A program made the translations under genes and the position numbers. Below, in pieces: positions 25,816 through 34,159 of a stretch of DNA of 64,000 nucleotides. The stretch is from contig NZ_JACHJP010000001.1 in NCBI RefSeq assembly GCF_014203715.1, positions 722,432 through 786,431 on the forward strand, written 5' to 3'. The notes beneath the pieces were generated by a model that saw nothing but the letters and a program-made list of their open reading frames with translations, was not told the DNA's origin and made no database searches. The DNA comes from Streptosporangium saharense (GTDB lineage: Bacteria > Actinomycetota > Actinomycetes > Streptosporangiales > Streptosporangiaceae). Positions within the stretch are counted from its first letter, which is position 1, and every line of letters begins with the position of its first letter.

Positions 25816-26279
25816 GAACGGCGATCGTATAGCTAAATCATTAAATTTGTCATTATATGGATGGAGATCCGTCATCCGACACAGGCCAGGCGAGACCTGA
25901 GAAAACGGACAGGTAGTCAACAACCTGGAGCCCTGTCGCGGGTATCTCGAAAATATGGGCGAATATCGAAATTTCCTATTTTTGGCCAGTCGTGGGCGGG
26001 TGCCGGGAGGGGCGCCGGAGCCGGAACGACCCCGGTCAGGCGGCTTCCTGAAGCGTGATCCCGCGGCCCCCGATGAGCCTCCACGGGATTTTAATACGGG
26101 GATTTTCGGCAGTTTGGGACTGGCGTAATGCCGCGTGGCCGAGGGCGTGACGACCGTCGCCGCGTCCTTCGTGAGGGGAACGGTCAGCCTGGGAATTCTC
26201 TGCCGCGCATGCCCCCTGAACTGGAGAGACGCCTTTCCGCCGGGACTGAAGGAACAAGGCCTGACCGTGGGAGGACGGT
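25816..26279. other. Gene-free AT-richer intergenic region
   Basis: This 464-bp stretch between the GPP34 and PASTA genes is the most AT-rich part of the window (for example around 25830-25860 and 25950-25990). It holds the minus-strand TATAAT (25852-25857) for GPP34. No convincing gene or structured RNA is seen; the + strand side presumably contains the promoter of the PASTA gene. Confidence 0.5.
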
Positions 26280-26612
26280 ATGACGCCATCCGGCGCGAGG
26301 TGGAGCGGTGAGTCCGAGGTGCCCGAGCTCGTTGGACTGACCGTCCGTGAGGCCAGGAACGTCGGGCACCAGGCGGGTTTCGTGGTCACCGCCGCTGATG
26401 TGGACGGACCGCCCCTGGGCGAGCTGACCTGGCCCGGAATCTGGGTCGTCACGGGCCAGGCCCCGTCCCCTGGAACACGTCTGCGTCGCTGGGAAAACGT
26501 GGTGATCGAATTCGAGAAGCGGTCAGGTGACGGGTCAGGCGGAGTTCGCGAGCCACGGCGGCCACTGCCCGATCCTGGAATGTTCGGCGTGGAGCTTGAC
26601 CCAACCGAATAG
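26280..26612 (+). CDS. Small PASTA-domain protein
   Basis: A 110-aa cytoplasmic-looking protein with one PASTA-type repeat: VPELVGLTVREARNVGHQAG followed by GQAPSPGTRLRRWENVVIEF. PASTA repeats usually sit on Ser/Thr kinases or PBPs and bind peptidoglycan, but this protein has no signal peptide or membrane helix; free-standing single PASTA proteins are common in actinomycetes. ATG 26280 follows GGGAGG. Confidence 0.75.
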   Translation: MTPSGARWSGESEVPELVGLTVREARNVGHQAGFVVTAADVDGPPLGELTWPGIWVVTGQAPSPGTRLRRWENVVIEFEKRSGDGSGGVREPRRPLPDPGMFGVELDPTE

Positions 26613-26625
26613 GCGGATTCCGGAT

Positions 26626-28059
26626 CTACCGGAGGTAGGCGCGGGCGAAGTTCGCCGAGGCCATCCGTTCCGCCTGGGTGAACCACCCGTGAACGGCCTC
26701 CGGCGGCAGTGAGGGAAGCGCCGACGCGGCCTGCCGCAGCCGGTCGAGCGCGGCGTTGGCGCGACGCCGTACGGCGTCGAGATCGACCCCGGTGAGCCTG
26801 CCGTACAGCTTGCGGATCTGACCGGCGACGAGCACGGTGGAGACGTCCGCGGCCGTGGACTGGAGCACGACGGAGCCGGTCGGATGGCTGGAGCGGACGA
26901 GGTCCATGCGCGGGGACACGACGATGAGGTCGGCCTGCTTGCCGGGGGTGAGAGAGCCGGTGAGTTCGCCGAGGCCGAGGGCGTCCGCGCCGTTGCGGGT
27001 GGCCCAGGCGAGCGCGTCGCGCACACCGAGGCCGACGCGGACGGGCATGGTGCCGGTGCGGTGCACGGCGTCGTGGTCGAGGCAGCGCTGGAACTGCAGG
27101 CCGAGCCGCATCTGGGAGAACAGGTCGCCGGAGCCGACGCAGACGATGTCGGTGCTGATCGCGGGGGCGAGGCCGTGGTCGAGGGCGGCGCGGAAGGGCG
27201 GGTGGCCCATGCCCATCTGCATCTCGGTCTCTGGGGCGATGGTGACCTTGCCGCCGGTCTCGGCGAGAAGCCTCCACTCCTGGTCGGTCAGGGCCGGGCA
27301 GTGGATGTGCAGGTGGCCGGGCAGCAGCAGGTCGTGGTCGTGCAGTTCGCGCAGGCCACGCAGCAGGATGGAGCCGGTGGCGGCGCCGGTGTGGGAGGCG
27401 CCGAGGACGCCCAGGTCGCGGGCGGTGCGGATCTCCTCCGCGGTCTGCTCGAAGGGCAGGATGCCGAAGTCGCTGTAGAGCAGCCCCATCCGGCCCAGGC
27501 CGTCGGCGGCGAAGTGCTCCGCGCGCACCCGGCGGGCGTCACGCAACCGGTCGGCATGGCCGTCGAAGGCGGGAGGCTGGAAATCGAAGGCCTGCATGCC
27601 GTACGCGTAGACGAACCGGATCCCGGACGCCTTCAGCGATTCGACGGCCGCGTCGGCGTGCGCGGGGCTGTTCACGCAGTCGCAGCAGTCGAGGATGGTC
27701 GTGACCCCGGCGTCGAGTGCCTCCAGGGCGCCCACCTGCGCGGCGGCGCCGAGATCGTCGGCGGTGACGAGCGAGCCGATGCCGTAGAAGGTGGAGGCGA
27801 GGAACTCCAGGAGTGACTGGTCGGCCGACTGGCCGCGCAGCAGCGCCATCCAGGTGTGCCGGTGGCTGTCGATCATGCCGGGCAGGACGAAGCCGCCCGC
27901 GGCGTCGACGCGCTTGGCGTCTACGTGATCGAACTCCTCTGCCGTGCGGCCGACCGCGGCGATCCGGTCGCCCTCGATGAGGACGGCTCCGCCGGGCAGC
28001 TCGCCCAGGTCGTCGTCCATGGTGATCACATGGCCGCCGGAAATCAGTGTGCGGTTCAT
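26626..28059 (-). CDS. Amidohydrolase (deaminase/chlorohydrolase type)
   Basis: A 477-aa metal-dependent amidohydrolase. It has an N-terminal beta-sandwich segment (LISGGHVITMDDDLGELPGG), the metal-binding HxH in MIDSHRH, GHLHIHCP with further histidines, and the late aspartate in ISTDIVC. The layout matches the ATZ/TRZ and SAH/guanine deaminase group rather than ureases. ATG 28059 has GGGAG upstream. It lies downstream of the GntR gene on the same strand with a 192-bp gap, so GntR control is likely. Confidence 0.87.
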   Translation of the reverse strand: MNRTLISGGHVITMDDDLGELPGGAVLIEGDRIAAVGRTAEEFDHVDAKRVDAAGGFVLPGMIDSHRHTWMALLRGQSADQSLLEFLASTFYGIGSLVTADDLGAAAQVGALEALDAGVTTILDCCDCVNSPAHADAAVESLKASGIRFVYAYGMQAFDFQPPAFDGHADRLRDARRVRAEHFAADGLGRMGLLYSDFGILPFEQTAEEIRTARDLGVLGASHTGAATGSILLRGLRELHDHDLLLPGHLHIHCPALTDQEWRLLAETGGKVTIAPETEMQMGMGHPPFRAALDHGLAPAISTDIVCVGSGDLFSQMRLGLQFQRCLDHDAVHRTGTMPVRVGLGVRDALAWATRNGADALGLGELTGSLTPGKQADLIVVSPRMDLVRSSHPTGSVVLQSTAADVSTVLVAGQIRKLYGRLTGVDLDAVRRRANAALDRLRQAASALPSLPPEAVHGWFTQAERMASANFARAYLR

Positions 28060-28251
28060 CGTGTACGGCTCCCGCGGGCTCGAACGGGTCGGGTGGTGAT
28101 CCGATGCTGGCGGCGGGGGAGCGGGGCGCGCCAATGCCGCTTGGGCCGTGAGGTATGCCGATCCTGAGGTATCTCGTCCTGGTTATGGCTCGCGACCGAA
28201 AACGTATTGGACAGCGCCGGAGGGGCGACACAGGATGACGGCAGAGGTATC

Positions 28252-29106
28252 CTAAAGTGGATCCAATTTCCGACCTCGGTGGGAGTGGACATGGGCGGAC
28301 GTCACGTCCACGACGTAGTCCGTGGTCACCGGCTCGTAACCGGGCAGCTCCACGGCCCAGGTGACCTCGACCGGTGGCGCGAGCGTGCCGTCCGCCGACA
28401 GGGGCACGGTGATCCCCAGCCCCGTCGCGGCGTCGACCAGCGGCCCGAAACGGTGCCAGGGGTCGGCGTCGGTGATCAGCCCGATCGCGGAGCTGAGCAC
28501 GTGCAACTCCTGCACCCGCCGCGCCCGCGCGCCGTCCCGGTCCCGCATCGCCTCCAGGAGGGCCCGGTCGAGCTCGACGGCGAAGGCCGGGATGCGGCGG
28601 CCGCGGTAGTAGAAGCGCTGCAGCCGCGACAGCCGCCGGTAAAGGTCCTGGGCGATCTTGGACAAAGTAGGCCCGAAGGTCGCCTCGTGCAGGCCGTGGA
28701 AGGCGGCGTGATCACGGTGGAAGTCGCGCGCCTCCTGCGGCCGGCCGCGCATCAGCGCCGAAAGCTCGGCCATCCGGGCCAGCGACTCCTCGGAGATCTC
28801 CCTGGTCGCCCTGGGCACCATCGGCGCGTGCAGCATGAGCAGCGCGGCGTAGAGCTCCTCGGCTTCGTCGAGGTCGAGCCCGGCGACGGTGATGCCGTGG
28901 TTGGCCCGGGAGAGCACGAACCCCTCGGCCTCCAGCATCCGCAGCGCCTCGCGCAGCGGGGTGCGGCCGACGCCGAGCCGCTCGCCGAGCTCGCGCTGGG
29001 TGAGCCGCTGACCGGGCAGGATGCGTCCGCTGAGGATCAGCTCCCTGAGCTCCTCGTGCACCCGCGCGACCGCGTCGCCCGATCGCGACCTGTCATTTGT
29101 ATCCAC
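28252..29106 (-). CDS. GntR-family (FCD type) regulator
   Basis: An N-terminal winged helix (LRELILSGRILPGQRLTQRE, then LGERLGVGRTPLREALRMLE) is followed by an FCD helical effector domain with the metal-site histidines (DFHRDHAAFH). It is 284 aa because of a 50-residue beta-rich C-terminal tail (VEVTWAVELPGYEPVTTDYV) not usual for the family. GTG 29106 lies inside an ATCCA/TGGAT inverted repeat. It probably controls itself and the amidohydrolase. Confidence 0.88.
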   Translation of the reverse strand: MDTNDRSRSGDAVARVHEELRELILSGRILPGQRLTQRELGERLGVGRTPLREALRMLEAEGFVLSRANHGITVAGLDLDEAEELYAALLMLHAPMVPRATREISEESLARMAELSALMRGRPQEARDFHRDHAAFHGLHEATFGPTLSKIAQDLYRRLSRLQRFYYRGRRIPAFAVELDRALLEAMRDRDGARARRVQELHVLSSAIGLITDADPWHRFGPLVDAATGLGITVPLSADGTLAPPVEVTWAVELPGYEPVTTDYVVDVTSAHVHSHRGRKLDPL

Positions 29107-30149
29107 CTTTGGATCATATCTACGAACCAGAGAGAACCAGTGAGGAGCAGGAGATCGACCTACTCAACGGACGGCTGAAGCTCCGTCACCTCATCGTGGT
29201 GGTGGCCGTCGCCGAGCAGGGCAGTGTGGTGCGGGCCGCCCAGCACCTGCGCCTGGCCCAGCCCGCCGTGACCCGCTGCCTGCGCGAGCTCGAACGCATC
29301 CTGGACGTGGAGCTGTTCGTCCGAGGGCCGCGCGGGGTGAGCCCCACCTTCTACGGCGAGGCGTTCCTGGAACACGCGCGGGCCGCGCTGGCCGAGCTGC
29401 GGCGGGCGGGGGAGAGGATCACCGACCTCGCGGACGGACGCCTGGGCACGGTCAGGGTCGGCACCCTGCTGGCGGGCTCCAGCCAGCTCCTGCCCCGGGC
29501 GATCGCCGACCTCAAACGGGCGCACCCGGGCGTCACCGTGCTGGTTTCCGAGGCGACCTTCGACAAACAGGTGCTGCGGCTGCTCGCCGGGGAGCTCGAC
29601 CTGATCGTGGGCAGGCTCACCCCGCTCGGCGACCTGGGCGGGCTGCGGCAGATCCACCTCTACAGCGAGGCGATGCGGCTGGTCGCCCGCCGCGACCACC
29701 CCGTGCGCGGGCGGACAGGACTGGGGCTGGGCGACCTGGTCGGCTACCCGTGGATCCTGCCGCTGGCACAGACCGCCCTGCGCCAGGAGGTGGAGCGGGC
29801 CTTCCGCGCCGAGGGCCTCGACCTTCCCGAGGACGTTGTCGAGTGCACCTCGATCCTCACCGTGCGCACCCTCGTGCGGGAGACCGACATGATCGCCGTG
29901 CTGCCGGAGCTGATCGCCGCCGCAGACGGCGACCTCGCGCCGCTCGCCGTACCCCTGGAGGGCATCAGGCGGGCGGTGGGGGTCACCGTCCCGCAGGAGC
30001 GGTCACCGACGCCCGCGGCCGGGCTGCTGCTCGGCTACCTGCGCGAACGCGCCGCCGCGCTGGAACTGCCGGGCGGCGATCAGAACAGGTTCAGCAGGGC
30101 ACGGGTGAGCGCGGAGTCCGTGTCGGCGAGGTCCAGGATGACGTCGTAG
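29097..30149 (+). CDS. LysR-family regulator
   Basis: A LysR protein with LKLRHLIVVVAVAEQGSVVR / AAQHLRLAQPAVTRCLRELE as the DNA-binding domain and a full effector domain (GTVRVGTLLAGSSQLLPRAI onwards). The start is unclear: the frame is open from TTG 29097, TTG 29109 is next, and a good AGGAGCAGGAG at 29143-29153 is followed only by non-standard codons. Its last 70 bp overlap the convergent arylformamidase-like gene. It is the nearest regulator to the quinolone-type cluster and may control it. Confidence 0.82.
   Translation: MYPPLDHIYEPERTSEEQEIDLLNGRLKLRHLIVVVAVAEQGSVVRAAQHLRLAQPAVTRCLRELERILDVELFVRGPRGVSPTFYGEAFLEHARAALAELRRAGERITDLADGRLGTVRVGTLLAGSSQLLPRAIADLKRAHPGVTVLVSEATFDKQVLRLLAGELDLIVGRLTPLGDLGGLRQIHLYSEAMRLVARRDHPVRGRTGLGLGDLVGYPWILPLAQTALRQEVERAFRAEGLDLPEDVVECTSILTVRTLVRETDMIAVLPELIAAADGDLAPLAVPLEGIRRAVGVTVPQERSPTPAAGLLLGYLRERAAALELPGGDQNRFSRARVSAESVSARSRMTS
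29101..29114. promoter_or_regulatory. Inverted repeat ATCCACCTTTGGAT at divergent regulator start
   Basis: ATCCA and TGGAT arms with a 4-bp centre overlap the GntR start codon and lie upstream of the LysR coding region. A similar TGGATCCA occurs at 28258-28265, at the end of the GntR gene upstream of the amidohydrolase. Candidate GntR operator. Confidence 0.35.
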
Positions 30150-30892
30150 TGGTGCCGTCCGGGCACGGTCAGCAGCTCGGACGGCCACCGCGCGTGGAAG
30201 CGCGCCGCCTGGTCGAGGAACCCCGCGCCGTCGTGCTCGGCCACCACGACGTGGGCGGGACAGCCGGGCTCCACCGGACGCAGCAGCGGGCTGAGCGCGG
30301 CGGCACGGGCCTCGTCGAGACCGAGCCACTCGTTGACGTAGGTGCGGACGAGCGGACGCAGATCGAACAGGCCGCTGACCGGGAGCACCGCGCGGACTGC
30401 CGACGGCGGCAGGCCGAGCGGCTCCTGCCAGCCGCCGACCGCGGTCATGGCCGCCAGGTGCCCGCCCGCCGAGCTGCCGCCCACGACGATCCTGGCCGGG
30501 TCGAGCCCGTGCTCGGGGCCGTGGCGGTGGATCCAGGCGACCGCCGTACGCACCTGGCGGACGATCTCCTCAAGACTCGCGCGGGGCGCGAGCGTGTAGT
30601 CGGGAACCACCGTGGCGATACCGTGGTCGGCGAGCGCGCGGGCCATGAAGGCGGAGTCGTGCCGCGAGAGCATCCGCCAGTAGCCCCCGTGCAGGAAGAC
30701 GAAGACCGGCCGCGGCCGCGCACCGGTGCCCCAGACGTCGAGCACCTCTCCCGAGTCGTCGTACGGCAGGCCCGCACGGCCGGGCAGCCCGGCCACGGCG
30801 GCGACCGACTCGGCCCGGTAGCGCTCCATCATCCGGGCGAACTCCACCTCGCCCACCGTGGCCCGAACGTCGTACCCCGCGTCAGGGGTCAC
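30080..30892 (-). CDS. Alpha/beta hydrolase of arylformamidase (kynurenine formamidase) type
   Basis: The oxyanion motif is HGGYWR (His68-Arg73), characteristic of arylformamidases; the nucleophile elbow is GSSAG with Ser141; the C-terminal His is in GRHHYD. Length 270 aa. Arylformamidase-like hydrolases cleave N-formyl- or N-acyl-anthranilates/kynurenines. GTG 30892 overlaps the stop of the Hod-like gene by 4 bp, so the two are co-translated. Hod makes an N-acyl anthranilate, so this enzyme is well placed to release anthranilate and the fatty or acetic acid. The role is inferred from motif plus context. Confidence 0.8.
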   Translation of the reverse strand: MTPDAGYDVRATVGEVEFARMMERYRAESVAAVAGLPGRAGLPYDDSGEVLDVWGTGARPRPVFVFLHGGYWRMLSRHDSAFMARALADHGIATVVPDYTLAPRASLEEIVRQVRTAVAWIHRHGPEHGLDPARIVVGGSSAGGHLAAMTAVGGWQEPLGLPPSAVRAVLPVSGLFDLRPLVRTYVNEWLGLDEARAAALSPLLRPVEPGCPAHVVVAEHDGAGFLDQAARFHARWPSELLTVPGRHHYDVILDLADTDSALTRALLNLF

Positions 30893-31680
30893 CGTACGAA
30901 CTCCGCGAGATGCCAGGCCAGGGCCGCCGGTGACTCCAGGGTCGGGAAATGGGTGCGCCCGCCGAGCCACTGGGCGCGGTACCAGGGGTGTTCGGCACCG
31001 AAGGCGAGCTGGGCCAGGTGGTAGGCGTCCTCGGCAGGCTGCGAGTACAGGTGCATGATCGGCCGCGGCTCCCCGAGCGCGGCCATCCGGGCCAGCGGCG
31101 AGCCCCAGCGCGCGTAGGCCGCCTCGATCACCCGGCAGGAGCGGGCCCACATCTCGAAGCCGAAGGAGCCCATGTCCCGGCTCAGGTGCTCGGCCACCGG
31201 CGGGCAGTCGGCGCCGTCCAGCCACGTGTCGAACAGCCGCTGCCGCCCCACGGCCCACAGCTCGGGGTCCTGCCCGGCCCGCAGGTCGGCGAGGAAGGCG
31301 TCGGGCGCCTCCAACTGCAGCCAGTCGATGACCGCCACCCGCGGTACCCGGGCACTCCCCAGCCGGTCGGCGAGTTCCAGCGCCGCCCAGCCGCCGTGCG
31401 AGGTGGAGACCGGCACCACCCGGTCCACGTCGAGCGCGTCGAGCAGCGCGACCAGGTCCTCGGCCTGCTCGGCGTAGCCGAAGTCGGCGACGGAGGAACG
31501 GTCGGCCCCGTGGCCCCGCCAGTCCGCCCTGATCACCCGGTGCGCGTCGGCCAGCAGCGGCACCAGCGGGTCGAACAGGCGGTGGTCCTGGCACCAACCG
31601 CTGAGCAGAAGCAACGTCGGCCCGGTGGAACCGGTGACATCGTGGTCAAGGGCATGCCCGTGCAGAGTCAGGGTCTTCAC
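30889..31680 (-). CDS. Hod/Qdo-like cofactor-free 2,4-dioxygenase (alpha/beta fold)
   Basis: The 263-aa protein matches my recollection of 1H-3-hydroxy-4-oxoquinaldine 2,4-dioxygenase along its length: SGWCQDHRLFDPLVP, ADWRGHG, VADFGYAEQ, PVSTSHGGW, VIDWLQLEAPD, FDTWLDG, GSFGFEMWARS and GGRTHFPTLE. The triad Ser94, Asp119 and His244 is intact, as are Trp29 and Trp153. Two active-site histidines of Hod (after Gly-Trp-Cys and before the Ser) are Gln31 and Thr93 here, hinting at a different ring substituent. Hod-type enzymes cleave 3-hydroxy-4-quinolones with O2, releasing CO and an N-acyl anthranilate, with no cofactor. Confidence 0.8.
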   Translation of the reverse strand: MKTLTLHGHALDHDVTGSTGPTLLLLSGWCQDHRLFDPLVPLLADAHRVIRADWRGHGADRSSVADFGYAEQAEDLVALLDALDVDRVVPVSTSHGGWAALELADRLGSARVPRVAVIDWLQLEAPDAFLADLRAGQDPELWAVGRQRLFDTWLDGADCPPVAEHLSRDMGSFGFEMWARSCRVIEAAYARWGSPLARMAALGEPRPIMHLYSQPAEDAYHLAQLAFGAEHPWYRAQWLGGRTHFPTLESPAALAWHLAEFVR

Positions 31681-31710
31681 GCCCCCAGCGTCCTGTACGG
31701 CGTGCCCCCA

Positions 31711-31795
31711 CCGCCAATGCCGTTTCTGGCCGCCGCCATACCCTGTCTGACCATTGCATTCTTGGCATATGTCCCGAGCGAACCGGTATTGGCGG
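31711..31795. promoter_or_regulatory. Long inverted repeat in divergent promoter of quinolone-type cluster
   Basis: CCGCCAATGCCG (31711-31722) and CGGTATTGGCGG (31784-31795) are complementary at 11 of 12 positions, about 73 bp centre to centre, within the 175-bp gap between the Hod-like and monooxygenase genes. A regulator binding both arms could control both directions. Confidence 0.4.
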
Positions 31796-31855
31796 CCCCG
31801 CCCCGGCGGCTGAAGGATTCTGGCCACCGTCCCTCCGACACAGGAGCCCAGCCAG

Positions 31856-33019
31856 ATGAGCGAACACGTGTTGACCGCGATCCGCGACCTGCTGCCCGTC
31901 CTCAGAGAACGCGCGCAGGCGACCGAGGACGCCCGCGTGGTCCCCACGGAGTCGATCAAGGAGCTGCGCGAGGCGGGCTTCTTCCGTCTGCTGCAGCCCA
32001 CGCGCTTCGGCGGGCACGAGGCCGACCCGGTGACCTTCTACACCGCCGTGCGCCTGATCTCCAGCGCCTGCGGCTCCACCGGCTGGGTCTCCTCGGTGCT
32101 CGGCGCCCACGCGTGGCACGTCGCGACCTTCCCGGCCGAGGCCCAGGAGGAGCTCTGGGGACAGGACCCCGCAGCCCTGGTCTCCTCCGCGTACGCGCCC
32201 GTCGGCCGGGCCACCGCCGTCGACGGCGGCTACCGCCTGTCGGGCACGTGGAACTTCTCCTCGGGGGTGAACCACGCCTCCGCCGCCATCCTCGGGGCCC
32301 TGATCATGGGCGAGGACGGCAGGCCCGCCGACTGGGTGGCCTTCCTGGTGCCACGCGAGGACTACGCCGTCCACGACGTCTGGCGCACCGTGGGCCTGCG
32401 CGGCACGGGCAGCAACGACGTGGTGGTCGAGGACGCCTTCGTCCCCGCGCACCGCGTGCTCAGCTTCGCCGACTCCTTCCGCTGCGTCTGCCCGGGGCAG
32501 GAGGTGAACCCGGGCCCGCTGTACCGCATCCCGCTCTACTCGCTGATGACCACCACGATCGCCACCCCGCTGGTCGGCATGGCCACCGGCGCCTACGAGG
32601 CGCACGTGGCGCACCAGCGGCGGCGCGTGCGGGTGTTCGCGGGGGAGAAGGTGAAGGACGATCCGTTCGCGAAGGTCCGCGTCGCCCGCGCGGCCAGCGA
32701 GGTGGACGCCGCCTGGCTGCAGCTCACCCGCAACATCACCGAGATCTACGACACCGCACGGCGCGGCGAGCCGATCCCCACCGCGCTGCGGCTGCGGCTG
32801 CGCCGCGACCAGGTGCGGGCCTCGGAGCGGTGCATCGCGGCCGTTGACCAGCTCTTCGAGAACTCCGGGGCGGGCGCGCTCGCCGAGGGCACCCCGATCC
32901 AGCGGTTCTGGCGCGACGCGCACGCGGCGCGGGTGCACGTCGCCAACGACCCTGAGGCGGCGCTCAAGCTCTTCGGCGACGGGGAGTTCGGCGAGGACGT
33001 CACGGTGGGCATGTTGTGA
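31856..33019 (+). CDS. Flavin-dependent monooxygenase, acyl-CoA dehydrogenase fold (HsaA type)
   Basis: A 387-aa oxygenase component of a two-component aromatic hydroxylase. It has ELREAGFFRLLQPTRFGGHE at the start, the middle domain SGTWNFSSGVNHASAAILGA and TVGLRGTGSNDVVVEDAFVP, and a four-helix C-terminal domain. This layout is that of HsaA-type FMN monooxygenases rather than true acyl-CoA dehydrogenases; no catalytic Glu/Asp base of the latter is seen. It overlaps its reductase gene by 4 bp. Divergent to the Hod-like gene, it could hydroxylate C-3 of a 4-quinolone, giving the Hod substrate. Confidence 0.83.
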   Translation: MSEHVLTAIRDLLPVLRERAQATEDARVVPTESIKELREAGFFRLLQPTRFGGHEADPVTFYTAVRLISSACGSTGWVSSVLGAHAWHVATFPAEAQEELWGQDPAALVSSAYAPVGRATAVDGGYRLSGTWNFSSGVNHASAAILGALIMGEDGRPADWVAFLVPREDYAVHDVWRTVGLRGTGSNDVVVEDAFVPAHRVLSFADSFRCVCPGQEVNPGPLYRIPLYSLMTTTIATPLVGMATGAYEAHVAHQRRRVRVFAGEKVKDDPFAKVRVARAASEVDAAWLQLTRNITEIYDTARRGEPIPTALRLRLRRDQVRASERCIAAVDQLFENSGAGALAEGTPIQRFWRDAHAARVHVANDPEAALKLFGDGEFGEDVTVGML

Positions 33020-33549
33020 ACCCCTCGCTCTTCCGGCAGGTCCTGGGCCACTTCTGCACGGGCGTGGCGGTCGTCGCGACCATGCGGGACGAGCGGCCGG
33101 TTGGCTTCGCCTGCCAGTCCTTCGCCGCGCTCTCGCTCGATCCGCCGCTCGTGCTGTTCTGCCCGGCCAGGTCGTCCGGCACCTGGCCGGCCATCGAGAA
33201 CTCGGGCCGCTTCGCCGTCAGCGTGCTGGCCCACGACCAGCGCGAGACCAGCACGCTGTTCGGGCGGGGCGGCGCGGACCGGTTCTCCAGCACGCCCTGG
33301 CGGCTCTCGCCCAACGGCTCGCCGCTGCTGGAAGGGGCACTGGCCTGGGTGGACTGCTCACTGGAGACCGTGCACGAGGCGGGCGACCACCACATCGCCG
33401 TGGGCCGCGTCCACGACCTGGGCACCGGCCCGGCCGAACGCCCCCTGCTGTTCTACCGAGGCGGCTACACCGTCACCGAACCCCCGGCCGCACCCGCCCC
33501 CGCCCAGGAGACCTTCCTCACCTGGGCCAGGCCGGGGGACTGGTGCTGA
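33016..33549 (+). CDS. Flavin reductase (HsaB/HpaC type)
   Basis: A 177-aa flavin reductase-like domain: FRQVLGHFCTGVAVVATMRD, GFACQSFAALSLDPPLVLFC and SGRFAVSVLAHDQRETSTLF are the standard FMN-binding stretches. It supplies reduced flavin to the monooxygenase encoded just before it; GTG 33016 overlaps that stop codon (GTGA). A Pro-rich tail of about 20 residues follows the domain. Confidence 0.9.
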   Translation: MNPSLFRQVLGHFCTGVAVVATMRDERPVGFACQSFAALSLDPPLVLFCPARSSGTWPAIENSGRFAVSVLAHDQRETSTLFGRGGADRFSSTPWRLSPNGSPLLEGALAWVDCSLETVHEAGDHHIAVGRVHDLGTGPAERPLLFYRGGYTVTEPPAAPAPAQETFLTWARPGDWC

Positions 33550-33715
33550 ACCACCGCCGAAACCCCGGCCAAGCTGTTCGGCGGAATGCGGTCACAACCG
33601 GGGGCGCGCCACCGGCACGGTGACATCGATCTGGGGTGGCGTTCTCACGAGGGCGGACCACATACGGTGGTGACGGCCGGATGACGTGCCGGGCTCCGGT
33701 TCCCAGGAGGAAGAC

Positions 33716-34135
33716 ATGCGGCGGCGACTCAACCTGATCCTGCTCGGCGTGCGCGACGTCGCCGCCTCGGTCGCGTTCTACGAGGCGCTGGGCTGGCGGA
33801 GGTCCACGGCGGGTTCGGACGAGTTCGCGCTGTTCGAACTGGGTGGGGTCGCGGTCGCCTTCCAGTCCCGGACGGCCTTCGCCGCCGACGCCGGTCTCCC
33901 CGACAGGGAACCGGGCGGCTTCTCCGGCTTCGCCCTGGCGTACGTGGCCCGCAGCGCCGAGGAGGTGTACCAGGTCATGTCCAGGGCCGCCGACCTGGGC
34001 GCCACCGTCACCCGCCCGGCAGGCCCGAATCCCTGGGGACACAGCGGCTACTTCACCGACCCCGACGGCCACCTGTTCGAAGTCCTCTACGAAGACGGCT
34101 GGATCTTCGACGACCACGACGACCTGGTGCTCTGA
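33716..34135 (+). CDS. VOC-superfamily (glyoxalase-like) protein
   Basis: A 139-aa vicinal-oxygen-chelate protein with two beta-alpha-beta-beta-beta modules: LNLILLGVRDVAASVAFYEA, and later SGYFTDPDGHLFEVLYEDGW, which holds the metal-site Glu. ATG 33716 follows CAGGAGG. Members include glyoxalases, extradiol dioxygenases and antibiotic-binding proteins; its 166-bp separation from the flavin reductase makes membership of that operon uncertain. Confidence 0.83.
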   Translation: MRRRLNLILLGVRDVAASVAFYEALGWRRSTAGSDEFALFELGGVAVAFQSRTAFAADAGLPDREPGGFSGFALAYVARSAEEVYQVMSRAADLGATVTRPAGPNPWGHSGYFTDPDGHLFEVLYEDGWIFDDHDDLVL

Positions 34136-34159
34136 GCGGTTTCGTCTCCAGACGGTGAG

